Positions 24,791-33,434 of a stretch of DNA of 64,000 nt are shown in pieces (the stretch's first letter is position 1; every line of letters starts with the position of its first letter). Under the pieces are notes generated by a model that saw only the letters and a list, made by a program, of their open reading frames with translations, searched no databases and was not told the DNA's origin. The stretch spans positions 1-64,000 of the forward strand of contig DYKB01000001.1 in the NCBI GenBank assembly GCA_020722815.1. The letters are read 5' to 3'. This DNA comes from Caldithrix sp. Its GTDB lineage: Bacteria > Zhuqueibacterota > Zhuqueibacteria > Thermofontimicrobiales > Sulfurfontimicrobiaceae. Made by a program: the position numbers and the translations under genes.

Positions 24791-26680
24791 TTAATGAACC
24801 ACTACCATTTTCATTACTTTTTGAAATTTTTTCCCGTTTTGTTCAGCCAGCAGCCGATAGAAATAGGTTCCGGCTGAAATTTTCCGGTTCGTGCCCCGAT
24901 CACCATTCCAACGCAGCTCATGATAACCCGCGACCTGATTTTCCTGCACCAATTGGCTAATTTCCTGCCCCAGCATATTGAAAATACTGAACGTCACGCG
25001 GGATGCTTCCGGTAACTGGTAGCGAATTATCGTCCCCGATTGTGAAATCCCGTTTATCGAAAATGGATTTGGATAATTTTGGTAAAGTGCAAATTGCACG
25101 GGCTGATTGTATTCAGCAGCTATGGTTTTGGACGTTCGTCTTTCTTCACGTAAGGACCTTGCACCAATAGTTTTATTAAGCGCATAAACTTCGAACTCCC
25201 CCAATACCTTCCATTTTCTTGGTTTGGGTATAATTATTTTAATATATTTGACTGGTGTTGGCTTTATAAAAATCGATTCCCAGTCTCCGCCGTCCTTAAG
25301 ACCCTGATAAACAACTTTAAAAGAATCAGCCAGCAGTTTTGTACCCGAAACGAGAATTTTGAATTCTTTAATCCAGTCCTGCGGATACCGATGTCCTGAA
25401 TCAGCCAGGAATCTAAATTGATTAACCGTTTTAGCCGCATCATCCTGAATCTTAAATATCACCCAGGCATCTTCATAAAGGGGACCGGCCATGGTCGTCC
25501 CATCATCCCCGGCAAAATCACCATCGATGGCATTGTCCCAGCTCATTCCTTCATAACATTTCGTGCCATCAACAACTTCGAGCGCGACTTTTTCCAGGAG
25601 GGGCGTCGCGAAAGTAACCCTGTTCGGAGCATCGGCTGAAATCAGGTTTCCATACACCCGGACTTCAACCGGCTTATCCCCCGCCTCGAAAGAAGAAAAT
25701 TTTCCCCTATAAAGGCCAGGAGAGGTGGTCTCTTTAATATCAGAACAAAAATTCTCACCGCCCCATACGGCGAGATGAAAAGCCGAAGCTGGCAGCCCCG
25801 ATACCGGGTGGCCAGTACTGTCGGCTAAATTAATCATCACCACACAAGAATCGATTCCACTGGCAATAAAAGGTGGATGTAAAGAAAAACTGGAATTTTT
25901 TAAATCCAGCAGAGGGACCGGTTCATAGACATGTAACTCGCCGACCTGACGAAATGCCCCGGTGGGCTGATCGATTACGAGTTTCAGATATTTTAAATCA
26001 ACAGTCGGAAATTCAAAGGTTTCCCAGCCACTTTTTTTGTCATCATAAGCGAAAAACGGCGTAAAATCCGATTCATAAACACCGGTTGTTGAAGCTTCGA
26101 GATGAAATTTTCTGGTCCAGTGGCTGTAATGGCCGATACCGGTATCAATCAACATGCGAATTTTATTGATAGCCCGGATATTTTGATCATCAAATTGCAA
26201 AACGACCCAGGGAAAATCCTGCCCGGCCGAAACCGTTCCATTTGCGCCAAAGGTATCATCATCAATTAAATTATCCCACCCCTCTTTGAACCAGGTGTGA
26301 CTCGCATCAACGATAGCCAGTTTTAGCATTCCAGCCTGTTCTTCGGGTGAATAGACCTGAATTAAATTTTTAAAAATCTGCGTTCCAGGTATTCCACTTG
26401 ATGTATAGTGGACTGTTACGGCATATTTGCCGGTTTTTTCGTAAATATGCGTCGGGTAGAGTGCTCTACTGGTAGTGCCATCCCCAAAATCCCAAAGTAT
26501 TTCGACAGCCGTTTGAAGACGGTCTTCCAGATTATTACAATTAAAATGAACGGCTAATGGTGGGAAACCAATAGTGGGCTGGGCATCGATGTCGGGTTTA
26601 ATAAATTCATTTCCCTGACCAGGTGTTATATCCGTCAGCATCAGCAACAGAACACATATTAAAATCACAATTTTCGGCAT
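24791..26680 (-). CDS. Secreted PKD/discoidin-like protein with type IX sorting domain
   Basis: A 629-residue exported protein from the MPKIVILI methionine, which has GAGGTGA at the right distance; an ATG 22 codons upstream has no such site. Order: signal peptide; a PKD domain (PPLAVHFNCNN...WDFGDGTTS, residues about 35-110); a discoidin-like module (120-250); an Ig-like or carboxypeptidase-regulatory-like stretch (270-360); a second discoidin-like module (365-495); and a C-terminal sorting domain with LYQNYPNPF and GYHELRWNGD. The last domain marks cargo for export and surface attachment by a type IX-like system. It may bind carbohydrate. It ends at a clear terminator. Confidence 0.8.
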   Translation of the reverse strand: MPKIVILICVLLLMLTDITPGQGNEFIKPDIDAQPTIGFPPLAVHFNCNNLEDRLQTAVEILWDFGDGTTSRALYPTHIYEKTGKYAVTVHYTSSGIPGTQIFKNLIQVYSPEEQAGMLKLAIVDASHTWFKEGWDNLIDDDTFGANGTVSAGQDFPWVVLQFDDQNIRAINKIRMLIDTGIGHYSHWTRKFHLEASTTGVYESDFTPFFAYDDKKSGWETFEFPTVDLKYLKLVIDQPTGAFRQVGELHVYEPVPLLDLKNSSFSLHPPFIASGIDSCVVMINLADSTGHPVSGLPASAFHLAVWGGENFCSDIKETTSPGLYRGKFSSFEAGDKPVEVRVYGNLISADAPNRVTFATPLLEKVALEVVDGTKCYEGMSWDNAIDGDFAGDDGTTMAGPLYEDAWVIFKIQDDAAKTVNQFRFLADSGHRYPQDWIKEFKILVSGTKLLADSFKVVYQGLKDGGDWESIFIKPTPVKYIKIIIPKPRKWKVLGEFEVYALNKTIGARSLREERRTSKTIAAEYNQPVQFALYQNYPNPFSINGISQSGTIIRYQLPEASRVTFSIFNMLGQEISQLVQENQVAGYHELRWNGDRGTNRKISAGTYFYRLLAEQNGKKFQKVMKMVVVH

Positions 26681-27015
26681 CCGTTTCACCTCGTACACCG
26701 GGGAATGAATCAACATTCGGCAATTACCCCTTAATTCAATAACCATTGTAAAATCAACCTTGAAGCTACTATTCCCTAAAATCGAAAATCCAAACGGGGA
26801 ATTCTCTCAATGAAAATCTCATTTTTTCTAATATTAATTTAACATAATAGAAACTATAAATTGTGAGGAGGGTCACATCAATGTTAAAATTTTGAAATAA
26901 TTTTTGCAAATATGTTATTTTGATCGTTAAGATACTAAATTGACATTTTTTGCAGAATATTGCGTTATGCAAAATGAGCCAATGAGGGGGAGAAGCATTT
27001 GAATTCAATTTTGGG
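26681..27015. other. Intergenic stretch upstream of the secreted protein
   Basis: AT-rich, no credible gene. An open frame at 26769-27008 on the minus strand has no ribosome site and no recognisable features. No strong promoter was found for the secreted protein gene. Confidence 0.4.
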
Positions 27016-27044
27016 CAAAAAAAATACAGCCCGAAAGCTGTATT
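27016..27044 (-). terminator. Intrinsic terminator after tRNA-Asn
   Basis: On the minus strand AATACAGC-TTTCGG-GCTGTATT is followed by a T-run of about eight. It begins 10 bases past the 3-prime end of the tRNA, so it ends that transcript. Confidence 0.85.
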
Positions 27045-27053
27045 TAAGATTTG

Positions 27054-27126
27054 CTCCGCAGGTAGGACTCGAACCTACGACCTAGTGGTTAACAGCCACC
27101 CGCTCTACCGATTGAGCTACTGCGGA
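27054..27126 (-). tRNA. tRNA-Asn (GTT)
   Basis: A complete 73-base cloverleaf: acceptor TCCGCAG/CTGCGGA with discriminator G, D arm GCTC/GAGC, anticodon loop CTGTTAA giving GTT, and T arm GTAGG-TTCGAGT-CCTAC. CCA is not encoded. A minus-strand promoter candidate (TTGCTT, 17 bases, TAAATT) lies about 35 bases upstream. Confidence 0.97.
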
Positions 27127-27285
27127 GTGATTTGAAGTTGAACAAATTTACAAAATATTTTTTAAAAAAGCAAGTGAAAAATTAAATCATTTTTGACATT
27201 TATAACCTTGACTAAAGATAATTTTTCAGCAGGAGGTTCGTTCGAAAAAATCAGGTATAGTCGGGGAGTTAATTTTACCCGGTAT

Positions 27286-27341
27286 GGGACAAATTAACAA
27301 CTTGTCCGACATTTTCTCATAAAGAATCGCTCGGTTCAGGC
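27286..27341. repeat. Dispersed palindromic repeat, copy B
   Basis: GGACAAATTAACAACTTGTCC followed by a degenerate spacer and AGAATCGCTCGGTTCAGGC; it matches 1336-1412. It lies in the gap between tRNA-Asn and the small RNA locus; the rest of 27127-27509 holds no gene. Confidence 0.6.
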
Positions 27342-27509
27342 GATACACATCAGCACAAAAATCCGACTTCACAATGTCCCAAATTTGATACAATTGTCCA
27401 TCCAGGAACACTCTATTTTTTCAATTACAGAAATTTTACCAGTTGAATTCAATTTGGTAACTTAAAAAGAATCTCCGAAATAACTAAAATGTGATCCAAA
27501 TCAAAAAAA

Positions 27510-27526
27510 TTGGTATGCAACTTGCT
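27510..27526 (+). promoter_or_regulatory. Sigma-54 promoter (-24/-12) candidate
   Basis: TTGG-TATG-CAAC-TTGCT has the invariant GG (27512-27513) and GC (27524-27525) at the canonical spacing for RpoN. Predicted start is near 27537. There is no protein gene on the plus strand downstream, only a structured stretch and a terminator. Confidence 0.6.
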
Positions 27527-27536
27527 ATATTACCAG

Positions 27537-27709
27537 TAGCCAAATGAAAATTTTGAAATCTGGTGATAAAAAAATCAGGTTTCAATAACAAAATTGTTAA
27601 CCCCAAAAATTTTGTTACCCCAGAGTAATTGACCTCTACTCTGAATCCACCCACCCCCAAGGAGCGATGGCGACAAAGGAAAAGATTCGCCATCGCTTTT
27701 TTTTTTTTT
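27537..27709 (+). ncRNA. Candidate small RNA, about 170 nt
   Basis: It is bounded by a sigma-54 promoter match and a strong intrinsic terminator. Inside are a possible AACAAAAT/ATTTTGTT pairing (27587-27616), a 7-bp hairpin CAGAGTA/TACTCTG (near 27620-27643) and a single-stranded C-rich tract CCACCCACCCCC before the terminator stem. A 14-codon frame (ATG at 27544) is present but has no ribosome site. The C-rich tract could pair with ribosome binding sites of target mRNAs. The 3-prime end is convergent with the subtilase gene. Existence and function are inference. Confidence 0.5.
27663..27709 (+). terminator. Strong plus-strand intrinsic terminator
   Basis: An 11-bp perfect stem AGCGATGGCGA/TCGCCATCGCT (27663-27697) followed by thirteen T. 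On the minus strand there is no T-run after the stem, so it works for rightward transcription. The only candidate transcript is the small RNA above. Confidence 0.9.
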
Positions 27710-27710
27710 G

Positions 27711-30611
27711 CTATCGAATCAGGATTAGTTTCCGGGTTTGCTGATAGTTGGCACTCTCAAATTTTACCAAATAAACACCGGAACCCGCGCTATTCCCCAA
27801 TTCATCCCGACCATCCCACCGAACAGAATGCATCCCGGCTGGAAAATCATGATTTAAAAGGTTTCGAACAAGTTGCCCGTTGATGTTATAAATATTCAAA
27901 CGCATCAATCCCGCCTGCGCCATTTGAAAACGAATCGTTGTCGATGGATTAAAAGGATTGGGATAATTTGAATAGAGTTGGTATTCCAATTTTTCATGTG
28001 CTGGAAAATCATTTACATCGGCGATTTGATGATATTTCGATTTGGCCGCCTGCGCATTTAAGATGAGATCGTCCAGATTTTCACCCCCCAGTACGGCAAA
28101 TGTGACCGTCGTTTTGGTAAATTTTTCCAGTTGAAACGGCCCGGCACTCAGCATTTGGGACCAATCATGCGGCCGAGTACTTTTCGTCACCACAAAGCCC
28201 TCTGTTAGAAATCGCCATCGGAGGCTATCGGGATATGTATCCGGCCAGACATAGCGCTCATTTTCCACGGCCCGAAAAGAAGCCGGTTTTTCTGGTGTAA
28301 TCAGGGAAATCCCATAATATTTTGAAACCGACGTATATTGATAGCCTAACGCATTCGCCACATCAAAATCGGCCTCATTGTCATTCGAAGGACCAATATC
28401 CCAATCCATGTAAAGCCCTACATAGAGACTGTCCAGCAATTCGGCACGAGTGTTTTGAACATCAAATTCGAGAATGACATAATCATCATCCGGTGCCGTC
28501 GCCCAGGAGTAACTTCGTTGAGTAACCGTAACACCGATGGGATTGATGGCATTTTGATCATCAAATTGCGCATAGCTATCCTGATCAGACTTTTCTTTCA
28601 AGCCAAAAACAAGATTACCGAGTTCGGTAGTGGACCAATCCATATAATTTTTAGAACTATTTCCGTAAGCACAATCTGAAACCCGATTCGGTCCATCACC
28701 AACTACCAGCGATCCATGAAAAAGTGCGCTGATACTGCCCTTGGGATACTGAAACCCTTCTCCATAGAGCTCATCGCTTTCAACATAATTTTTATAACCA
28801 AAAGCGCCAAAACTGGTTAAAGTAAAAGCGACATTGCCAATATTATGCGTCGCAAATAGTGGCGCAATAATCAGGTTGATGAATTCCCAATCCTGATATC
28901 CCCCATCAGCGGTTAGATTCACAAAAAACTCGGCCCGATAACCCCGCGGGGCATCTGATTTAATCGTGAATATAAATGGCGCAGCCTCATTGACATGAAT
29001 GGATTGAGAGGGAATTTGATTAATTGTAATTTGATCGCGATCCCATTGAATATAAGGGTCGTCGGTTGTCAACTTGATACTAACATTCGTCGCATTGGCC
29101 AGATAATTATGCAGGTGAAAAATGAGTTCAATTTTTTCACCCGGATCCATAACGCCATCATTATCCCCATAAGTCCGATCACGATAGACGAATGAATCCA
29201 GTCGAATAGAAGGAGAGACAACATTAAGTGCCTGAAATGCATTTAAGCGCCCTTTACCAAGTTTATAACGAAATGTTGGATTTACAGGATAAATATCATC
29301 CGCTGAAATACGAACCTGTTGAGCGGCTTGTTCGGCGTTCCATTCCGGATGATTTGCCAGCACCAGTGCAATTGCGCCCGCTACCAATGGTGTTGAAAAA
29401 GATGTCCCCTGAACGGAGCCATAGCCTTCATTATAGCCCCAGGTGGAGAAAATGGAGGTGCCAGGAGCCGCCAGATCAACGGTAATTCCATAAGTTGAAA
29501 AATCCGTTTTCTGATCTTTTGGATCAGTCGCGGCCACAGATATTATATACGGATATGAAGCCGGGTATTCCACTTTTTCTGCATAGCTGTTACCAGCCGC
29601 GGCGACAATCACCGCCCCTTTTTCATGAACATAGCGAACGACTTCCAGCTCAAAATCACTAAAACTGGATCCACCCCAGCTACAGCTAATAATCTGGGCA
29701 CCATTATCTGCAGCATATTTAATACCTTCAAATCCCGATAAAATATACTGCTCAGCATCCTTTGGATAATCCAGGGAACACTTGATTGGCATGATACTCG
29801 AATTATATCCAATTCCGGCTACACCAATACGATTATTTGTTGCTGCAGCCGCAACGCCGGCCGTCAGTGAACCATGCGCGGCCTTGGAACTGCTCGAAGT
29901 ATTCACTGGATTATTATCTTTTTCAGCAAAATCCCACCCGTTCACATCATCGATATATCCATTATTATCATCATCGATTCCATTATTAGGAATTTCATCT
30001 TCGTTTTTCCATATTTTTGATTGCAAATCCGGATGATAAATATCGGTTCCGGTATCAATAATTCCAATAATTATTTTAGAATTTCCTTTTTCGCGATCCC
30101 AGGCTTTATCGGCCTGAACTTTTTGCAAATGCCATTGCAAATAGTAAAGCGAATCGTTGGGGACAAAGTTTATTTTACGTAAATATTCTGGTTCAGCATA
30201 TTCTATCTGTGGATCAGTTCGCCATTTTTGAGCAAGGTATGGAATGTTCATATTTTGTGCTACACGAATCCGATAAATGCGTGAAAGGTCTATCTTAGCT
30301 ATCGAAATTTGTCGTTCCTGCCGGGGAAAAATTTTTTCGATTGCCATGACACCGGCATTTTGAAAAACTGAAGTTGCGGTACTTTTTTTCAAATTCTCTA
30401 TCTTAAAAGAACCGGCTGCTAATTCACGATCCAAGGATGGCTTTACTTTGACAATTAAAATCCCCGGTAAATATTTGTCTCCGTCGTGTTTAGAGACATT
30501 CTGGGGATTGTTGGAAAAATCGATGTCTCTTCCCAATAACACTGGAGATTTAAAGAGCAACATTACCGCAAGAACGGTTATCAAAATACGTGATAAAAAT
30601 AATTTGAACAT
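27711..30611 (-). CDS. Secreted subtilisin-like serine protease with type IX sorting domain
   Basis: A 966-residue S8 protease from the MFKLFLS methionine, which follows a perfect AGGAGG site. Order: signal peptide (1-28); an inhibitor-like propeptide (to about 165); and a catalytic domain with Asp in IIDTGTD (about 185), His in HGSLTAG (about 246), the oxyanion Asn in AAAGN (about 335) and Ser in GTSFSTP (about 404). Then follow beta-sandwich regions (440-880) and a C-terminal sorting domain with YSNYPNPFNPST and GMHSVRWDGRD. It is probably exported and surface-anchored, degrading extracellular protein. It is intact. Confidence 0.95.
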   Translation of the reverse strand: MFKLFLSRILITVLAVMLLFKSPVLLGRDIDFSNNPQNVSKHDGDKYLPGILIVKVKPSLDRELAAGSFKIENLKKSTATSVFQNAGVMAIEKIFPRQERQISIAKIDLSRIYRIRVAQNMNIPYLAQKWRTDPQIEYAEPEYLRKINFVPNDSLYYLQWHLQKVQADKAWDREKGNSKIIIGIIDTGTDIYHPDLQSKIWKNEDEIPNNGIDDDNNGYIDDVNGWDFAEKDNNPVNTSSSSKAAHGSLTAGVAAAATNNRIGVAGIGYNSSIMPIKCSLDYPKDAEQYILSGFEGIKYAADNGAQIISCSWGGSSFSDFELEVVRYVHEKGAVIVAAAGNSYAEKVEYPASYPYIISVAATDPKDQKTDFSTYGITVDLAAPGTSIFSTWGYNEGYGSVQGTSFSTPLVAGAIALVLANHPEWNAEQAAQQVRISADDIYPVNPTFRYKLGKGRLNAFQALNVVSPSIRLDSFVYRDRTYGDNDGVMDPGEKIELIFHLHNYLANATNVSIKLTTDDPYIQWDRDQITINQIPSQSIHVNEAAPFIFTIKSDAPRGYRAEFFVNLTADGGYQDWEFINLIIAPLFATHNIGNVAFTLTSFGAFGYKNYVESDELYGEGFQYPKGSISALFHGSLVVGDGPNRVSDCAYGNSSKNYMDWSTTELGNLVFGLKEKSDQDSYAQFDDQNAINPIGVTVTQRSYSWATAPDDDYVILEFDVQNTRAELLDSLYVGLYMDWDIGPSNDNEADFDVANALGYQYTSVSKYYGISLITPEKPASFRAVENERYVWPDTYPDSLRWRFLTEGFVVTKSTRPHDWSQMLSAGPFQLEKFTKTTVTFAVLGGENLDDLILNAQAAKSKYHQIADVNDFPAHEKLEYQLYSNYPNPFNPSTTIRFQMAQAGLMRLNIYNINGQLVRNLLNHDFPAGMHSVRWDGRDELGNSAGSGVYLVKFESANYQQTRKLILIR

Positions 30612-30667
30612 CTTTCCTCCTAAAGTTATCATCATAAAAAAATCTCCCCAATCCGGGACGTAAATAT

Positions 30668-30696
30668 AAAATAGAGAATTTTTTACTAAATGTCAA
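30668..30696 (-). promoter_or_regulatory. Sigma-70-type promoter for the subtilase
   Basis: On the minus strand TTGACA (30691-30696), 17 bases, TATTTT (30668-30673), about 57 bases before the ATG at 30611. The -35 box is perfect and the -10 box is fair. Confidence 0.6.
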
Positions 30697-30856
30697 GGGG
30701 CATTCTTACTGTTACTAAAATGACTCATTTTTTATAATTATCAGGTTTAGCTTATATCAATTCAAAATTTAACTTGCTTCTTATTGCATTTTTATTAAAT
30801 TACATGATTTATTTAAATTGTAAAATTTATTAGAAAAAATATAGGGAGGAATCGAC

Positions 30857-31906
30857 ATGAAACCCAAATTACGCGCCGGAATTTTAGGTGCCACAGGCGC
30901 AGTTGGACAAAAATTTATCGAATTATTGGCTAATCATCCGTGGATTGAAATCACGGCAGTGGCCGCCTCACAACGATCGGCCGGGAAGAAATATGGCGAT
31001 GTAACTAATTGGCTCAGCGGTACGCCCATCCCACTATCGATCGCCAATCTGGAGGTTCAGGATTGTATCCCCAATCTGGATTGTGATTTTGTCTTTTCTG
31101 GTCTGGATGCTTCGGTGGCGGGTGAAATTGAAACCAGCTTTGCACAGGCGGGTTATCCGGTTATTTCGAATTCACGAAATCATCGATTTTCGCCCAATGT
31201 TCCATTACTGATTCCGGAGGTGAATCCGGATCATTTGAGCCTGATGAAAGAACAAAAATTTGGTAAAGGCTTTATTGTCACCAATCCGAACTGCTCTACC
31301 ACAGGCCTGGTCATCGCGCTAAAACCATTGCATGACCAGTGGGGGCTTGAACAGGTCAATGTTGTAACGATGCAGGCGCTTTCAGGGGCGGGTTATCCCG
31401 GTGTGGCCAGTCTGGATATTCTGGATAATGTTATCCCATATATTGGGTCCGAAGAGCAAAAGATGGAAAGTGAGACTGTAAAAATTTTAGGGAAAATTGA
31501 AAATAAAGCCTTTAAAAATGCATCGATAAAAATAAGTGCCCAATGCAATCGAGTTGCCGTAATGAATGGCCATCTGGAATGTGTAAACATTAAACTGAAA
31601 ACAAAAGCGAAACTGGACGCAATCATACAAGTCTGGCAAAATTATCAGGCAGAACCCCAACAATTGAAACTGCCGTCAGCACCCAATCCCTTGATTTATT
31701 ATTTTACGAATGAAAAATACCCGCAGCCGCGCCTGCATCGGGACCTGGGGAATGGGATGGCAGTCAGTATCGGCCGGCTGCGAGAATGCCCACTTTTTGA
31801 CTATAAATTTGTCGTTTTATCTCATAATACCGTTCGCGGCGCAGCAGGTGGTGCAATACTAAATGCAGAAATTCTCATCGCAAAAGGATTGTTAACAACC
31901 AGGTGA
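30857..31906 (+). CDS. asd: Aspartate-semialdehyde dehydrogenase
   Basis: A 349-residue NADP-dependent enzyme that reduces aspartyl phosphate to aspartate semialdehyde, for Lys, Met, Thr, Ile and diaminopimelate synthesis. It has GILGATGAVGQKF at the N-terminus, the catalytic cysteine in TNPNCSTTGL near residue 146 and a late conserved HRDLGNGM...RLRECPLFDYKF region. The motif set is that of the archaeal/fungal-like ASADH branch rather than the E. coli branch. A strong GGGAGGA site lies 8 bases before the ATG. It stands alone rather than in an amino acid operon. Confidence 0.96.
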   Translation: MKPKLRAGILGATGAVGQKFIELLANHPWIEITAVAASQRSAGKKYGDVTNWLSGTPIPLSIANLEVQDCIPNLDCDFVFSGLDASVAGEIETSFAQAGYPVISNSRNHRFSPNVPLLIPEVNPDHLSLMKEQKFGKGFIVTNPNCSTTGLVIALKPLHDQWGLEQVNVVTMQALSGAGYPGVASLDILDNVIPYIGSEEQKMESETVKILGKIENKAFKNASIKISAQCNRVAVMNGHLECVNIKLKTKAKLDAIIQVWQNYQAEPQQLKLPSAPNPLIYYFTNEKYPQPRLHRDLGNGMAVSIGRLRECPLFDYKFVVLSHNTVRGAAGGAILNAEILIAKGLLTTR

Positions 31907-31975
31907 TTCAATTTCAATACGCGGCATTTAAATATGCCAAAAAGATATTCGTATCCATCATATCGGGAATTATTC

Positions 31976-32057
31976 AGACTTTCGAGGTTTTTCTCGTGAC
32001 CTTCCTGAGATCCAATTAATTTTTCAGGATCTTAATAGAAAAACCTTGAAGGTCTTG
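31976..32057. repeat. Imperfect inverted repeat downstream of asd
   Basis: Arms CAGACTTTCGAGGTTTTTCT and its imperfect complement AGAAAAACCTTGAAGGTCTTG surround an inner GATCC/GGATC pairing. It may be a dispersed hairpin repeat and could attenuate read-through from asd. The rest of the 349-base gap contains only the promoter below. Confidence 0.5.
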
Positions 32058-32184
32058 CACAAATTTTTAAATGGCTATTCATTTGTAATTTAATAAGTTA
32101 GATACCCGATCCAATAGTTTTGGGAGTCAATCCTTCATAAAAATAAAGCAAATAACCTTTCTTTCCATTCTCACAATAATTATC

Positions 32185-32213
32185 TTGACAATTGCCGACA
32201 CTTTCGATATATT
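32185..32213 (+). promoter_or_regulatory. Sigma-70-type promoter for the CPBP-like gene
   Basis: TTGACA (32185-32190), exactly 17 bases, TATATT (32208-32213). It lies 43 bases upstream of the ATG at 32256. Confidence 0.8.
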
Positions 32214-32255
32214 TTTATTATACGAATTTGTCAGATCATTAACAGGTTCATCAAA

Positions 32256-33068
32256 ATGGAAAAAAAATCTAAAATCAGTGCATTATTTCCCTTCTTAATC
32301 ATTATTCCAATCGCAATTTTTGTGTTTTCATTACGTTATTTTTCGGGATTGAATCGCTATCGCCACTGGTTAACAATCGTTATGCCCCTGGTGGGGTTTT
32401 TTTTATGTTCTATTGCACTTTATCAAATCCTGATTAAAGAAAAAAGGCGATTTAAGGCAATTGGATTACGGACGGATGTTGTTCGGGCTACATCCAGCAT
32501 TGTGTTCGGGATCGTGGGGGGCATTTTTTTCTTTTTTGTTTATTTTGGCGCGCATCCCGGCCGACTGTTACCGCCGTTAAAAACTCTCATTTTTTTTAAT
32601 ATTTGCAATCTTTTTTGTATTATTGCCAATGAAATCATTTATCGTGCCTGGACTGTTTTTAATTTTACTAAAGCCTTTTCCAATCTTCATTCAATTTTAC
32701 TTTCGACTTTAGCGTATATTTTAATAAATATCGCCACGGTTGGCCAGGATTTGACTTCTATTGTCGGCGGTGTGATTGATGCGACGATAATTATTGAAAT
32801 CATCTTTAGTTCGCTGATAATCGGATTGTTTTTAAATTATCTTTATACCATGACGCATTGCATTTATGGCAATATTATTTTTATGCTTATTTCAAATATT
32901 CCCATTATTTATGAAAAAGGAGGTGCTGCCTGGCAGGGTAATTTAGCATCGGCGATTATTTCCGGCGCCTGTTTTATTTTTCTGACAGCTTTTCTCATTC
33001 GGACGCAACTTCACCCAACAGCCAAACCCAGTCTCGAAAAGGACATTCGCTTTCGGCCAACGATATAA
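32256..33068 (+). CDS. Polytopic membrane protein, possible degenerate CPBP family
   Basis: A 270-residue protein with about eight hydrophobic helices. IIANEIIYRAW near residue 128 resembles the E-E-x3-R motif of CPBP (Abi/CAAX) intramembrane proteases, with Asn in place of the first Glu. The later helices carry N-I-A-T-V and H-C-I-Y-G-N-I, which loosely match the family's second and third motifs. If so, catalytic activity may be lost. There is no plain ribosome site. The promoter upstream is good. Family assignment is tentative. Confidence 0.5.
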   Translation: MEKKSKISALFPFLIIIPIAIFVFSLRYFSGLNRYRHWLTIVMPLVGFFLCSIALYQILIKEKRRFKAIGLRTDVVRATSSIVFGIVGGIFFFFVYFGAHPGRLLPPLKTLIFFNICNLFCIIANEIIYRAWTVFNFTKAFSNLHSILLSTLAYILINIATVGQDLTSIVGGVIDATIIIEIIFSSLIIGLFLNYLYTMTHCIYGNIIFMLISNIPIIYEKGGAAWQGNLASAIISGACFIFLTAFLIRTQLHPTAKPSLEKDIRFRPTI

Positions 33069-33114
33069 GTCCGGAAAATTTTTCTTTCCCACTTTTAATT
33101 TTGCAATTTTTTTC

Positions 33115-33143
33115 TTGCTTTTTTCTCATAATTTAATTATATT
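33115..33143 (+). promoter_or_regulatory. Promoter for tRNA-His/tRNA-Glu
   Basis: TTGCTT (33115-33120), 17 bases, TATATT (33138-33143); the first tRNA begins 32 bases later. It matches the spacing and -10 of the other promoters in this window. Confidence 0.7.
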
Positions 33144-33174
33144 CATACATTCAAATATGCTATATATTGGAGAT

Positions 33175-33248
33175 GGTGGATGTAGCTCAATTGGCAGAGC
33201 GCCAGGTTGTGGTCCTGGTGGTTGCGGGTTCAAGTCCCGTCATTCACC
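33175..33248 (+). tRNA. tRNA-His (GTG)
   Basis: 74 bases including the encoded extra G at position -1 typical of tRNA-His. Acceptor GTGGATG/CATTCAC with discriminator C, D arm GCTC/GAGC, anticodon loop TTGTGGT giving GTG, T arm GCGGG-TTCAAGT-CCCGT. CCA is not encoded. Confidence 0.97.
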
Positions 33249-33269
33249 CTCGATGTAGATATATATTTT

Positions 33270-33341
33270 GTCCCTATCGTCTAGTGGTTAGGACTCGGGA
33301 TTTTCGATCCCGCAACAGGGGTTCAACTCCCCTTGGGGACG
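33270..33341 (+). tRNA. tRNA-Glu (TTC)
   Basis: 72 bases: acceptor GTCCCTA/TGGGGAC with discriminator G, anticodon loop TTTTCGA giving TTC, T arm AGGGG-TTCAACT-CCCCT. It is 21 bases from tRNA-His and clearly in the same transcript. Confidence 0.97.
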
Positions 33342-33347
33342 CTCATA

Positions 33348-33382
33348 AGCCTTGAAGTAAATTTTTACTTCAGGGCTTTTCT
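33348..33382 (+). terminator. Terminator of the tRNA operon
   Basis: AGCCTTGAAGTAAA pairs with TTTACTTCAGGGCT (one G-T) and is followed by TTTTCTTT. It starts 6 bases after tRNA-Glu. Confidence 0.85.
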
Positions 33383-33434
33383 TTATTGGAAATAAATTTC
33401 CAGTCATGAAGTAAAACAATAATAAAAACCAGCT

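Noticed and set aside
27663..27709. Terminator of the subtilase gene
   Set aside because: On the minus strand the stem is preceded by A and not followed by a T-run, so it can only act as an intrinsic terminator for rightward transcription.
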